DNA of 64,000 nt from Streptomyces sp. NBC_00539 (GCF_036346105.1 NZ_CP107811.1:4158501-4222500), one strand, 5' to 3'. Counted from the first letter of the stretch, positions 16,116-29,605 are shown. Notes: generated by a model not told the origin, from the letters alone. A program made the numbers and translations.

Positions 16116-16904
16116 GTGACAACGGCCATGACCGAAACCAGGCAGGGGGGCACTGGGGGGCATCCCGCCGTCGCGGCCCGGGCACGCGAGGTCGTCAAGG
16201 CGTACGGCTCGGGCGAGACCCGCGTCGTCGCCCTCGACCGGGTCGACGTGGACATCCACCGCGGCCGGTTCACCGCGATCATGGGCCCCTCCGGCTCCGG
16301 CAAGTCCACCCTGATGCACTGCCTGGCCGGTCTGGATACCGTGACCAGCGGCCGGATCCACCTGGACGACACGGAGATCACCGGCCTCAAGGACAAGAAG
16401 CTCACGCAGCTGCGCCGCGACAAGATCGGCTTCATCTTCCAGGCGTTCAACCTCCTGCCGACGCTGAACGCCCTGGAGAACATCACGCTCCCCATGGACA
16501 TCGCCGGCCGCAAGCCCGACGCCCAGTGGCTGGCGCGGGTGGTGGAGACGGTGGGCCTCGCGGGCCGACTCAAGCACCGCCCGACCGAGCTGTCCGGCGG
16601 CCAGCAGCAGCGCGTGGCGGTCGCCCGCGCCCTCGCCTCCCGCCCGCAGATCATCTTCGGTGACGAACCCACCGGCAACCTCGACTCCCGCGCCGGGGCC
16701 GAAGTCCTCGGCTTCCTGCGCCAGTCGGTGGACGAGCTGGGCCAGACCATCGTGATGGTCACCCACGACCCGGTCGCCGCCTCCTACGCGGACCGCGTCA
16801 TCTTCCTCGCCGACGGACGCATCGTGGACGAGATGGCGAACCCGAGCGCCGACCAGGTCCTGGACCGGATGAAGGACTTCGACGCACGCGGGCGGACCTC
16901 GTGA
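16116..16904 (+). CDS. ABC transporter ATP-binding protein (MacB/LolD type)
   Basis: 262-residue ATPase of a MacB/FtsE-like exporter. It has Walker A GPSGSGKST, Q-loop FIFQAFNLLP, signature LSGGQQQRVAVARAL, Walker B IIFGDEP with TGNLDS, and switch His in VTHDP. It starts at GTG 16116 behind GAGGGGAA, and its stop overlaps the permease start by 4 bp, so the two are translationally coupled. It is closely similar to the second ATPase in this window (46223-46993), including the same C-terminal GRTS ending. Such pairs usually export peptides or lipids or build the envelope; the substrate here is unknown. Confidence 0.93.
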   Translation: MTTAMTETRQGGTGGHPAVAARAREVVKAYGSGETRVVALDRVDVDIHRGRFTAIMGPSGSGKSTLMHCLAGLDTVTSGRIHLDDTEITGLKDKKLTQLRRDKIGFIFQAFNLLPTLNALENITLPMDIAGRKPDAQWLARVVETVGLAGRLKHRPTELSGGQQQRVAVARALASRPQIIFGDEPTGNLDSRAGAEVLGFLRQSVDELGQTIVMVTHDPVAASYADRVIFLADGRIVDEMANPSADQVLDRMKDFDARGRTS

Positions 16905-19477
16905 CCGTCATGAAGACGGCGCGGCGCAACTTCGTCGCGCACAAGGGGCGCATGGCCCTCTCCGCCATCGCCGTACTGCTCTCCGTCGCCTTCGTCTGCG
17001 GCACCCTGGTGTTCACGGACACCATGAACACCACCTTCGACAAGCTGTTCGCGGTCACCAGTTCCGACGTCACGGTCAGCCCGAAGCAGCCCGACGAGGG
17101 CAAGGCGCCCGGTGACAGCGGCAAGCCCGAGGTGCTCGCCGGCCCGGTCGTCGAACGCGTCTCGAAGATCGAAGGCGTGAAGACCGCCGAGGGCGGTGTG
17201 ATCTCGGCGGCCGTCACCGTCGTCAACGCCAAGAACGAGAACCTCGGTTCGGACGGCGGTGCCCCGACCCTCGCGGGCAACTGGACCGAGAACGAGCTCA
17301 AGTCCATGAAGATCACCTCCGGTCGGGCCCCGCGCGGCCCGACCGAGGTGATGATCGACGCCGACACCGCGAAGAAGCACCACCTCGCGCTCGGGGACGA
17401 CATCCGCACGATCGCCGTCACCGGCGACAACCGGGCCAAGATCAGCGGTATCGCCTCCTTCACCGTGACCAACCCGGGCGCCACCGTCGTCTACCTCGAC
17501 ACCGCCACCGCCCAGCAGCTGCTGCTCGGCGCCCCCGGCGCGTTCACGCACGTCAACGTCACCGCCAAGGACGGGGTCGGCGACGAGCAGCTCAAGCGGA
17601 ACATCGCGAAGGCCGTCGGCGCGGACACCTACAAGCTGCAGACCGCGAAGGAATCCGCGGACGCCAACCGCAAGAGCGTCGGCTCGTTCCTGAACGTGAT
17701 GAAGTACGCGATGCTCGGCTTCGCGCTGATCGCCTTCCTGGTCGGCATCTTCCTCATCTTCAACACGTTCTCGATGCTGGTCGCCCAGCGCACCCGCGAG
17801 ATCGGACTGATGCGTGCCATCGGCGCCGACCGCAAGCAGATCAACCGCTCCGTCCTCGTCGAGGCCTTCCTGCTCGGTGTCGTCGGCTCGGTCCTGGGCG
17901 TCGGCGCCGGGGTGGGTCTGGCCGTCGGCCTGATGAAGCTCATGGGCCAGATGGGCATGGACCTGTCCACCGACGACCTGACCGTCGCCTGGACCACCCC
18001 CGCCGTCGGCCTGTTCCTCGGCATCCTCGTCACCGTCGTCTCCGCCTACATCCCCGGCCGCCGCGCCGGGAAGGTCTCGCCGATGGCCGCGCTGCGCGAG
18101 GCCGGCACACCCGGCGACAAGCGGGCCGGCCGCATCCGGGCCGCCTTCGGCCTGGTCCTGACCGGGCTCGGCGGCGCCGCGCTCTTCCTCGCCTCGGCCG
18201 CCGACAAGGCCACCCAGGGCTCGCTGTGGCTGGGGCTGGGCGTCGTCCTGACCCTCATCGGGTTCATCGTGGTCGGCCCCTTCCTCGCCGGGATCGTCGT
18301 ACGGCTGCTGTCCGCGCCGGTGCTGCGGCCCTTCGGCTCCGTCGGCAGGCTCGCCGAACGCAACGCGCTGCGCAACCCGCGGCGCACCGGCGCCACCGCC
18401 GCCGCGCTGATGATCGGTCTGGCGCTGGTCGCCTGCCTGTCGGTGGTCGGCTCCTCGATGGTGGCCTCCGCGACCGCCGAGCTCGACAAGTCGGTCGGCG
18501 CGGACTACATCGTCAGCTCCCCGTCCGGACAGCCGGTCGTGCCGCAGGCCGAACGGGCGATGCGCGCCGCCGCCAACCTGGACCACGTCACCGCCTACCG
18601 CGAGATCCCGGTGAAGATCACCGCTCCCGACGGGTCCAGCGGAGACTACGGCCTGGGCGCGACGGACCCCACGTACGCCAAGGACATCCGGCGCACGATG
18701 ACGGCCGGCGAGCACGCGGCGGCGTACGGGGCGAACGCGATGTCGGTCGGCTCGCTCTACGCCACCGAGCACCACCTGAAGGTGGGTGACGAGCTGACGG
18801 TCGCCTTCAACGGCGGTAAGACGGCCAAGCTGAGGATCGCGGCGATCACCAGCGACGACGGCAACCTCGACAAGGGGATGAAGTACATCAGCACGGCCGT
18901 CGCCGAGGCGAACCTGCCGGCCGACGCGCTGCCGCGCCCCTTCATGCTGCTGGCCACCGCCAAGTCCGGGCAGGCGGACGCCGCCTACGACGGGGTCAAG
19001 GCCGCGCTGGCGCAGTACCCGCAGTACAAGGTGCTCAACCAGGCCGACTACAAGCAGGTCCTGCGCGACCAGGTGGGCCAGCTGCTGAACATCGTCTACG
19101 GGCTGCTCGCCCTCGCGATCATCGTCGCCGTGCTGGGTGTGGTGAACACCCTGGCGCTCTCGGTGGTCGAGCGGACCCGGGAGATCGGCCTGATGCGTGC
19201 CATCGGCCTGTCCCGGCGTCAGCTGCGCCGCATGATCCGCCTGGAGTCGGTGGTCATCGCCCTGTTCGGCGCGCTGCTCGGCCTCGGTCTGGGCATGGGC
19301 TGGGGCGCGACGGCGCAGCGGCTGCTGGCGCTCGAAGGGCTGAAGGTGCTGGAGATCCCGTGGCCGACGATCCTCGGGGTGTTCGCCGGCTCGGCCCTGG
19401 TGGGCCTGTTCGCCGCACTGGTCCCGGCGTTCCGGGCGGGGCGGATGAACGTACTGAACGCGATCGCCACCGACTAG
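16901..19477 (+). CDS. ABC transporter permease, FtsX/MacB family (duplicated FtsX domains)
   Basis: 858 residues. One N-terminal helix (MALSAIAVLLSVAFVCGTLV) precedes an extracellular MacB-PCD-like domain (about 45-260). The first FtsX domain has three helices around 268-395, with AQRTREIGLMRAIGADRKQI. A second unit follows: helices near 430-470 and 500-525, a second periplasmic-type domain, then a final FtsX domain from about 735 with ERTREIGLMRAIGLSRRQLR. This 10-TM duplicated layout is typical of actinobacterial FtsX-like permeases. It is paired with the ATPase upstream. Confidence 0.9.
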   Translation: MTVMKTARRNFVAHKGRMALSAIAVLLSVAFVCGTLVFTDTMNTTFDKLFAVTSSDVTVSPKQPDEGKAPGDSGKPEVLAGPVVERVSKIEGVKTAEGGVISAAVTVVNAKNENLGSDGGAPTLAGNWTENELKSMKITSGRAPRGPTEVMIDADTAKKHHLALGDDIRTIAVTGDNRAKISGIASFTVTNPGATVVYLDTATAQQLLLGAPGAFTHVNVTAKDGVGDEQLKRNIAKAVGADTYKLQTAKESADANRKSVGSFLNVMKYAMLGFALIAFLVGIFLIFNTFSMLVAQRTREIGLMRAIGADRKQINRSVLVEAFLLGVVGSVLGVGAGVGLAVGLMKLMGQMGMDLSTDDLTVAWTTPAVGLFLGILVTVVSAYIPGRRAGKVSPMAALREAGTPGDKRAGRIRAAFGLVLTGLGGAALFLASAADKATQGSLWLGLGVVLTLIGFIVVGPFLAGIVVRLLSAPVLRPFGSVGRLAERNALRNPRRTGATAAALMIGLALVACLSVVGSSMVASATAELDKSVGADYIVSSPSGQPVVPQAERAMRAAANLDHVTAYREIPVKITAPDGSSGDYGLGATDPTYAKDIRRTMTAGEHAAAYGANAMSVGSLYATEHHLKVGDELTVAFNGGKTAKLRIAAITSDDGNLDKGMKYISTAVAEANLPADALPRPFMLLATAKSGQADAAYDGVKAALAQYPQYKVLNQADYKQVLRDQVGQLLNIVYGLLALAIIVAVLGVVNTLALSVVERTREIGLMRAIGLSRRQLRRMIRLESVVIALFGALLGLGLGMGWGATAQRLLALEGLKVLEIPWPTILGVFAGSALVGLFAALVPAFRAGRMNVLNAIATD

Positions 19478-19523
19478 GGACTGCCGGACAGGACCCGGTT
19501 CGGGAGGCGTTCGCCACGGGGGT

Positions 19524-19569
19524 ACACCGGCCCCGGTCCCGCCCGCGAGGGCGCGGCCGGGGCCGGTGT
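19524..19569. terminator. Hairpin between convergent permease and DUF2079 genes
   Basis: Arms ACACCGGCCCCGG and CCGGGGCCGGTGT (13 bp) around a 20-base loop, in the 114-bp gap between convergent genes. Confidence 0.7.
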
Positions 19570-19591
19570 CGTGTCCCGGTCCGGGGCCGCG

Positions 19592-20992
19592 TCACAGCCG
19601 TTGGAGGACGATGATCCCGCCGGCCTCGCCGAGCACCCCGAACCGGGCGCCGGGGTGCAGGCGGACGGCGCCGGCGACCGGGTCGTCGCCGGCCCAGCCG
19701 GAGGAGGTGTCGAAGGCGACGAAGGCCGGGAGCACGCCCGGGGCGGAGCCGATCCAGTAGACCCGACAGCGCGAGGTCAGCCGGGACAGCGGCGGGGTGT
19801 CGGCCTCCACGCTCGCCCCGTCCGGGATCCGGGCCAGGAGCCGGTCGGCCTCGGTGACGCGGGCGGGCGTGGTGTACGTGGACCGGTGCCCCAGCCGTTC
19901 CAGGGGGAGGGTGGTGGCGCTGAGGGTGAGGGCGGCCGCGAGGAGGGCGCCGGGCAGGTGGACGGCGTAGGCGCGCAGCCACGGCCGGGTGGCACGGCGG
20001 GACCTGTCGAGGGCGTCGGCCAGCGCGAGGGAGGCCACCGGCATGAGGACGGCGCTGTAGTGCCAGTCGGTGGACCAGTAGTGCTCGTCGCCGGACAGGA
20101 ACCGCCAGCCGAGGGTGGGCAGGGCCACCAGCAGCAGCGGGGAGCGCAGGGCCAGCAGCCCGGTGGTGGGGACCAGCACCCAGGCGAGGGTGTCCACTTT
20201 GGTGGCGAGCCCGGCCGTCGGCGAGGCGCCCCCGACCTTCTCCCAGTAGGCGTAGCCGCTGCCGAAGGCCGGAATCACGACGGTGAACACGAGGACGGCC
20301 GCCAGGACGGCGAGGACGGCGGTCAGGGCGGCGGCCGCCGCGGCCCGCCGGTCGGTGCGCCGGGCCTGCCGGGCGACGAGCAGGGCCAGGGCGGCGAGGG
20401 TGAAGCCGAGGTCCTCCTTGACGAGGAGCAGGGGCAGCCCCCACAGCAGCGCGGCCCCGGGGCGGCCGGCGAGCAGCGCCTCCAGCGCGAAGGCGAGCAG
20501 CGGTACGGCGAAGCAGACCTCGTGGAACTCGAAGTCGACGGCCCGCTGGATGCCCCAGCCCAGTCCGTACGCGGCGCCCACGCACAGGCCCGGGGCCCGG
20601 CCGAGCAGACGGGTCGCGGCGCGGGTGACGGGTACCGCGGAGACGGCGAACAGGGCGGCCTGCGCGAGGAGCAGTGTGGCGGGGCCGGGGAAGACCCGGT
20701 ACAGGGGTGCGAGCACGGCGATGACGGGGCTGAAGTGGTCGCCGAGGATGTTGGCGCCGGGGCCCTTGAGGTCGGCGACGGGCGCCTGGAGGTGCGCGTA
20801 CGCCCTGACCGCCTGCTCGAAGATGCCCAGGTCCCAGGAGGTGGCTTCCATGCGCCGGTGGCGGGAGAGGGAGAGCACGGCGTAGGCGGCGAACAGCAGG
20901 GCGGCCAGTGCGTACGGCTCGGCGCGGCGGAGGTCCCGGCCCGCCGTGTCCCGGGGGACGGCGGCGGGCCCGGTTATGGCGTCAGTCGTCAC
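19592..20992 (-). CDS. DUF2079 family polytopic membrane protein
   Basis: 466 residues, about 10-12 membrane helices. It shows the DUF2079 signature near the N-terminus: ATSWDLGIFEQAVRAYAHLQ followed by GDHFSPVIAVLAPLYRVFPG. The family resembles the membrane domain of GT-C glycosyltransferases, with the acidic residue in DLGIF on a first outer loop; substrates are unknown. The C-terminal 90 residues form a soluble domain ending VLGEAGGIIVLQRL. The start is GTG at 20992 with AGGGAG 9 bases upstream; an upstream ATG at 21133 would add a basic, low-complexity leader. It diverges from mfd. Confidence 0.8.
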   Translation of the reverse strand: MTTDAITGPAAVPRDTAGRDLRRAEPYALAALLFAAYAVLSLSRHRRMEATSWDLGIFEQAVRAYAHLQAPVADLKGPGANILGDHFSPVIAVLAPLYRVFPGPATLLLAQAALFAVSAVPVTRAATRLLGRAPGLCVGAAYGLGWGIQRAVDFEFHEVCFAVPLLAFALEALLAGRPGAALLWGLPLLLVKEDLGFTLAALALLVARQARRTDRRAAAAAALTAVLAVLAAVLVFTVVIPAFGSGYAYWEKVGGASPTAGLATKVDTLAWVLVPTTGLLALRSPLLLVALPTLGWRFLSGDEHYWSTDWHYSAVLMPVASLALADALDRSRRATRPWLRAYAVHLPGALLAAALTLSATTLPLERLGHRSTYTTPARVTEADRLLARIPDGASVEADTPPLSRLTSRCRVYWIGSAPGVLPAFVAFDTSSGWAGDDPVAGAVRLHPGARFGVLGEAGGIIVLQRL

Positions 20993-21237
20993 GCGGTGGT
21001 GCTCCCTCTGCCGGTCGGGGTCAGGGGGATGAACCCTTGCGGCGGGGCGACGCGGCACGTTCGGTCGGTACTTCCGGGACATCGTAGAGGCGCGGCGGCG
21101 GCACGGGGCGGCGCGGGGCCGCCCCGGCGGCAATCCCTCGCGCGGGTGTCGGTCGCGCGTCGTACGCTGGGAGCCCCCGGCCCGTTCACGTGTCGGGTCC
21201 TTCGCGTTGCCCCTCCACCGGACGGAAAGCCTCCTTC

Positions 21238-24771
<3,534 letters not shown>

Positions 24772-24779
24772 CACCCGGC

Positions 24780-24816
24780 GCGAGGCGGTCCGGACCCGGT
24801 GTCCGGGCCGCCTCGC
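24780..24816 (+). terminator. Hairpin terminator after mfd
   Basis: Arms GCGAGGCGGTCCGGAC and GTCCGGGCCGCCTCGC pair over 16 positions with one wobble, around a 5-base loop, 9 bp after the stop. Confidence 0.8.
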
Positions 24817-24927
24817 CGCCGATCGTGCGGCGACCGTACAACGGTTGGGCACATCCCCTCACCATGGCCGGAAACGCTGTATACGCTCATACCCGCAACC
24901 CTTCCGCACGGCCCGTCAGGAGCACCG

Positions 24928-25563
24928 ATGCACGCCCCCGGCATCCCGCCGCAGCATCCCCACCGGCCCAGTACCGAGGGCGTGGTGGCGCTGCGCGTGC
25001 TGTTCGCGCTGCTGCCGGTCCTCAGTTGCGGATTCCTGGCCTGGGGCACGATGCTGCGGCTCGCGATAGTGACCCGCGCGGCCCGTGACTGGACGCTGCT
25101 GGCGCTCAGCTGCGTGCTGTCCGTGGCCTCGGTCGTGCTGATCGGCGCGGACCCGACCCCGGACACCAGCGGCTGGCAGGGCAACGCCGGCGCCGGCATC
25201 ATCCTCCTCACCGGCTTCGCCACCTGCGTGTACTTCCTCGTCGCCGACATCCGCCACCACGAGAAGCGGGCCGCGGCCCCCGCCGCGCACTGGTACGCCG
25301 CGCAGAACCCGCCCTACCCGGGCCCGCAGCAGCAGACCACGCCCGCCTACGGCTACCCGCCCGTGCAGTCCCCCGGCCAGACGCCGCTGCCGACGCCCCC
25401 GCAGCCGCAGGTCCCGCCGCAGCCGACGCCGCCCCCGCGCATCGGGCAGGTCCGCGCCGAGCTCGACGAGCTGAGCGAGCTGCTGCGCAAGCAGACCCCG
25501 CCGCCCCCCGGCGGCCCCTACCAGGACCCGAACCGGACCGCCGTGCAGGGCCCCGAGCAGTGA
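24928..25563 (+). CDS. Small membrane protein with Pro-rich cytoplasmic tail
   Basis: 211 residues, not a family I can name. Three hydrophobic segments are visible: LFALLPVLSCGFLAWGTMLR (about 28-47), LLALSCVLSVASVVLIGADP (about 57-76) and NAGAGIILLTGFATCVYFLV (about 86-105). A long Pro/Gln/Tyr-rich tail follows, with a short charged helix VRAELDELSELLRKQ near the end. The ATG at 24928 has GGAG 6 bases upstream. Its stop overlaps the start of the Ser/Thr kinase by 4 bp, so the two are translationally coupled and this protein may anchor or be modified by the kinase; that is inference. Confidence 0.7.
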   Translation: MHAPGIPPQHPHRPSTEGVVALRVLFALLPVLSCGFLAWGTMLRLAIVTRAARDWTLLALSCVLSVASVVLIGADPTPDTSGWQGNAGAGIILLTGFATCVYFLVADIRHHEKRAAAPAAHWYAAQNPPYPGPQQQTTPAYGYPPVQSPGQTPLPTPPQPQVPPQPTPPPRIGQVRAELDELSELLRKQTPPPPGGPYQDPNRTAVQGPEQ

Positions 25564-27062
25564 CCGACCGGCTCATCGGCGAGCGCTACCAGCTCGCCTC
25601 CCTCCTCGGCCAGGGCGGCATGGGCCAGGTGTGGACCGCCTACGACCGGCGCCTGGACCGCCGCGTCGCCGTCAAACTGCTGCGCCCCGACAAGGTCGCC
25701 GGTCCCGGCACCGTCGCCGAGGAGCTGCGCCGCCGCTTCGTACGCGAATGCCGGGTCACCGCGCAGGTCGACCACCCCGGCCTGGTCACGGTCCACGACG
25801 CGGGCAACGACGGCGACGAACTGTTCCTGGTGATGGGCCACGTCGACGGCTCCAACCTGGCCGACCACCTCGCGGAGCACAGCCCCTACCCGTGGCAGTG
25901 GGCCGTCGCGGTGGTCGCGCAGCTGTGCTCCGTGCTGTCGGCGGTGCACGCCGTGCCGATCGTGCACCGCGACTTGAAGCCCCGCAACGTCATGGTCCGC
26001 CCCGACGGCACCGTGCTGGTGCTGGACCTCGGCGTCGCCTCCGTGATGGACACCGACACCACCCGGCTCACCAACACCGGCACCCCCATCGGCAGCCCCG
26101 CCTACATGGCCCCCGAGCAGGCCATGGGCGGCGCGGTGGGCCCCTACACCGACCTGTACGCGCTCGGCGTGCTGCTGTACGAACTCCTCAGCGGCAACGT
26201 CCCCTTCGCCGGTTCGACGGCGCTGGGCGTCCTGCACCGGCACCTGTACGAGCCCCCGGCTCCGGTGCGCCCCGGGCGCCCGGAGGTCCCGCACGCGCTG
26301 GAGGCCGTACTCCTGCACCTGCTGGCCAAGGACCCGCAGGACCGGCCCGCCTCCGCGCAGGCGGTCTACGAGGCCCTCGCCCCGCTGCTGCCCCGCCAGG
26401 GCGGTGCCCCCGCCGGGCCGCTCGACCCGACCCGGCCGTTCCTGCGCCCCCAGGCCCCCTGGCCCGACCGCGCCACCACCCCCCAGGCCCCGCCGCAGCC
26501 CCCGGCCGCGCCCCGGCCGGACATCCCGGGAGCGGTGGACGAGGCGCGCAAGTTGCTGGACCAGGGGCAGCTCACCCAGGCCGGGGACATCCTCGGCGGC
26601 ATCCTCCCGGCGGCCGCCGCCGAGCACGGGGAGCACTCGCCGGTGGTCCGCTCGCTGCGCAAGCAGTACGCGGCCACGCTGATGGACGACGGCCAGTACC
26701 GCCGGGCCCTGCCCGAACTGCGCTGGCTCGCCGAGCAGTTCCCGGCCGGGGACGCCCAGTCGCTGCGCTTCCGCTACGACGCCGCGCAGTGCCTCGAACA
26801 GCTCGGGGAACCGGCGGCGGCGCTCGCCGAATACCGCTCCCTGCTCCCGCTGTTCGAGAACCACTACGCCAACCCGGACCCCGGCCTGCCGCTGGAGGTC
26901 CGGCGCCGGATAGCGCACCTGCTGCTGTCCATGGGCGACCGGGCGGCGGCGCACGACACCCTGGTCCGCCTCCTGTTCGACGCGGACCGCCTCCACGGGC
27001 CGGCCCACCCGCTCCCCTCGGAGATCCGCCGCACCCTCCAGTGGCTCGGCCAGGTCCGCTGA
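25560..27062 (+). CDS. Soluble Hanks-type serine/threonine protein kinase with TPR-like C-terminus
   Basis: 500 residues. Kinase domain about 5-275: glycine loop LGQGGMGQVW, catalytic Lys in VAVKLLRP, catalytic loop HRDLKPRNVMV (about 136), DLGVAS in place of DFG, and activation segment GTPIGSPAYMAPEQA. After a Pro-rich linker the C-terminal 180 residues are helical with TPR-like pairs (AATLMDDGQYRRALPELRWL). There is no transmembrane segment or PASTA domain, unlike PknB, which fits the idea that the upstream membrane protein supplies membrane contact. DLG instead of DFG occurs in some active kinases. Its 3' end lies 1 bp from the convergent YfhO-like gene. Confidence 0.9.
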   Translation: MTDRLIGERYQLASLLGQGGMGQVWTAYDRRLDRRVAVKLLRPDKVAGPGTVAEELRRRFVRECRVTAQVDHPGLVTVHDAGNDGDELFLVMGHVDGSNLADHLAEHSPYPWQWAVAVVAQLCSVLSAVHAVPIVHRDLKPRNVMVRPDGTVLVLDLGVASVMDTDTTRLTNTGTPIGSPAYMAPEQAMGGAVGPYTDLYALGVLLYELLSGNVPFAGSTALGVLHRHLYEPPAPVRPGRPEVPHALEAVLLHLLAKDPQDRPASAQAVYEALAPLLPRQGGAPAGPLDPTRPFLRPQAPWPDRATTPQAPPQPPAAPRPDIPGAVDEARKLLDQGQLTQAGDILGGILPAAAAEHGEHSPVVRSLRKQYAATLMDDGQYRRALPELRWLAEQFPAGDAQSLRFRYDAAQCLEQLGEPAAALAEYRSLLPLFENHYANPDPGLPLEVRRRIAHLLLSMGDRAAAHDTLVRLLFDADRLHGPAHPLPSEIRRTLQWLGQVR

Positions 27063-27063
27063 C

Positions 27064-29409
27064 TCACGCCAGGCGGCGCCCCCGGGCCGCCCGCAGGGCC
27101 ACCACCAGCAGGGCCGCCGCCGCGAGGGCCGCCCCCGGCAGGAGTCCCGGGGGCCGGAAGGAGCAGCTCACCGTGGTGGTGCGGCCGTCCAGCGGGACGG
27201 CGACGAGCCCCAGGTGCGCCCCGGCCGGCCGCCCGTCGCAGGTCCAGCCGGCGATGGCGGGGGCGGCGAGGACCGCGGTGCCCCCGGTGCCCGGGCGGAA
27301 GGTGGCCCGGACCCCCGAGGCCCCGACCCGCACCTCCACCGGCGCCGACGCGCGCAGCGCCGCCACCGCCGCGTCCAGGCGGGCCCGGTCCAGGCAGGAC
27401 AGCAGCCACCGCGCGGGCGCCGGGGCGTCGAAGCGCAGCGCCGAGGAGGCGCCCCGGGAGGGGCCCATGGGCTGGAGGGCGGCCCGGTTGCGCGGGGGAG
27501 TGGCGTTGAGGCGGAACGCCGGCCCGTCCGCGAGGCGGGCGGTCGCGTTGTACTGCGGCGCCCACAGGAACGCCTCGGTGCCCGCCCGGCACACCCCGGG
27601 CGCGACGGGGTCCTCGTATACCCGGGCACCCAGCAGGAGTTCCTGGTTGGTGAAGGGAGACTCCCCGTAGGACGGGGGCGGCCCCGGCGGGCGGAGCGTG
27701 ACCAGCGGAAGGGTGGCGGCGCGGGCCACCGTGCCGTCGGGCCGCAGCCGGGCCCCGACCGAGAACAGGGCGTCCGTCACGGGGTTGTCGAGGCTCTGCA
27801 CGTTGCGGCCCCGCGAGGTCCAGCCGGCGCCGAGGGCGACCATCGTGCGGGTGAACACGTCCGGGGTGTGGCTGCTGTAGTAGGCGCCGCCCTCCCCGCC
27901 CAGCAGCAACGGGTCGTTGCCCGTCAGGGCGGGCCTGCCCGGGTCGGTCCGGTACGCGGGCCAGCCCTCGGCGCCGGCCAGCGCCCGGGCACGGGCCGTG
28001 TGGGCGGGGCCCCAGGAGGGGTAGTCGTCCAGTCCGCCCAGCGTTCCCCGGTGCCCGTACGCGGTCGTCGCCGCGGCCTGTGCCACCAGGACCAGTGCCA
28101 GCGCCCAGGCCGCCGGCCGGGCGGACCACCCCCGGCGGCCGAGCACCGCCCAGGCGGCCGCCGCCACGGCGCCCCCGGCGCCGAACAGGGCGTACCCCCA
28201 GCCCGTCGCGAGCCCGCTCGCGCCCGCGCCGAGCGCGACGGCGGCCAGCACCCCCGCCCCCGCCGCCAGGGCCGCGAAGCCGGGCGGGCCCGCCGCCAGC
28301 GCCGTCCAGGCGGCGATCACCACGATCCCGGCGAGGACGAAGGTCTGCCGGTACGGGCTGCCGTTCGGCGTCGCGAAGACGTGCCAGGCCAGATGGGTCG
28401 GCGTCCACTGGAGCGACAGCAGCACCGCCACCACCAGGCCCGCCCACCACAGCCGGACCCGTTCCGGCAGCGCGCGGTGGAACGGCAGCGCGGCCGCCAG
28501 CAGCAGCGTCCCGGTGCCCACGAACAGGGCCGGGGAAGAGAAGGAGTAGGTGGCGGGCAGCAGCCGCGCCAGCAGGTCGGCCGCCGGCACCGGCCGGAAC
28601 TCCCTGGACCAGCCCGGGTAGGCCTGCTCCGAGCTCAGGAACACCGGCAGCAGCACCGGCGCGGACAGGGCCGCGCCCGTCACGGTCGTCACCGCCGCCC
28701 GCCCCGACACGCGCAGCCGCTCCCGCACACCGTCCCGGGTCAGCACCACCCGTACCAGCAGCACCAGCGCGGCGCCCAGCGTCGCCATGTAGGCGGTGTA
28801 GAAGTTCGCCGTCCAGCACAGCGCCACCACCACCGTCCCGGCCACCGGCCGCCGCGCGCGCAGCGCCCACTCACCCGTCAGACACAGGAGCGGGAAGGCG
28901 ATCAGGCCGTCCAGCCACATCGGGTTGTAGGACGCCTCGATCACCGACCAGCCGCACAGCGCGTACGAGGCGCCCAGCAGCCCCGCCGCCCACCACGGCC
29001 CGCGGCGCTGCGTGCGCAGCAGCCAGGCCATCGCCGCCCCCGCCACCGCCGTCTTGAGCACGGTGACGACGTACACCGCCAGATCGATGTCGGTGCGCGG
29101 GAAGAGCCCGACCAGCACGGCGAACGGGCTGCTCAGGTACGTCCCGTAGTCGGGCAGGAAGCTCGTGCCGTACCCGGACTGCCAGTTGAGCAGCATCCCG
29201 CCCTCGGCGCGCCCGTGCAGCAGGTCCCACAGGTGCGCGTGGAAGGGCACGAACTGGTTGCCGAGGTCGTTGACGCTGCGGTGGCGGTGCCCGTACGGGA
29301 AGACGCGCGCGAGGGCGTCCCCCGCGCACACGGCGGCCGCGGTGGTCAGGGCGGCGAGTACCGCACCCAGGAGTGAGGTGCGGCGCCGGGAGCGGTGCGG
29401 TGTCGACAT
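27064..29409 (-). CDS. YfhO-like polytopic membrane protein (putative GT-C glycosyltransferase)
   Basis: 781 residues, about 12-14 membrane helices followed by a 250-residue soluble domain and a final helix. The N-terminal extracytoplasmic loop has SVNDLGNQFVPFHAHLWDLL and NWQSGYGTSFLPDYGTYLSS, matching the YfhO family, which in Firmicutes is needed for lipoteichoic acid glycosylation. The late soluble part has GNDPLLLGGEGGAYYSSHTP, typical of the family. The ATG at 29409 (MSTPHRSRRRTSLLGAVLA) begins just before helix 1; the ribosome site is weak. The sugar substrate is unknown. It diverges from the SurA-N lipoprotein gene. Confidence 0.82.
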   Translation of the reverse strand: MSTPHRSRRRTSLLGAVLAALTTAAAVCAGDALARVFPYGHRHRSVNDLGNQFVPFHAHLWDLLHGRAEGGMLLNWQSGYGTSFLPDYGTYLSSPFAVLVGLFPRTDIDLAVYVVTVLKTAVAGAAMAWLLRTQRRGPWWAAGLLGASYALCGWSVIEASYNPMWLDGLIAFPLLCLTGEWALRARRPVAGTVVVALCWTANFYTAYMATLGAALVLLVRVVLTRDGVRERLRVSGRAAVTTVTGAALSAPVLLPVFLSSEQAYPGWSREFRPVPAADLLARLLPATYSFSSPALFVGTGTLLLAAALPFHRALPERVRLWWAGLVVAVLLSLQWTPTHLAWHVFATPNGSPYRQTFVLAGIVVIAAWTALAAGPPGFAALAAGAGVLAAVALGAGASGLATGWGYALFGAGGAVAAAAWAVLGRRGWSARPAAWALALVLVAQAAATTAYGHRGTLGGLDDYPSWGPAHTARARALAGAEGWPAYRTDPGRPALTGNDPLLLGGEGGAYYSSHTPDVFTRTMVALGAGWTSRGRNVQSLDNPVTDALFSVGARLRPDGTVARAATLPLVTLRPPGPPPSYGESPFTNQELLLGARVYEDPVAPGVCRAGTEAFLWAPQYNATARLADGPAFRLNATPPRNRAALQPMGPSRGASSALRFDAPAPARWLLSCLDRARLDAAVAALRASAPVEVRVGASGVRATFRPGTGGTAVLAAPAIAGWTCDGRPAGAHLGLVAVPLDGRTTTVSCSFRPPGLLPGAALAAAALLVVALRAARGRRLA

Positions 29410-29605
29410 GGTGGGCCGACCCTGACAGCCGCGCCGGTCCGCGCGGTGGCCGCCGGGTGGCGCCGGCGCGAACGGGCGCCGCACGGCCGTGCCGCGGCCG
29501 CAAGGCCGCTGCGCCCGCAGCGCACCCCGACACCCCGGTAATCGTTGGTCGAACCGGTGGCTCGGAACCCCCCGACTGCATACCATCGATCACCGCACGG
29601 CCTTC

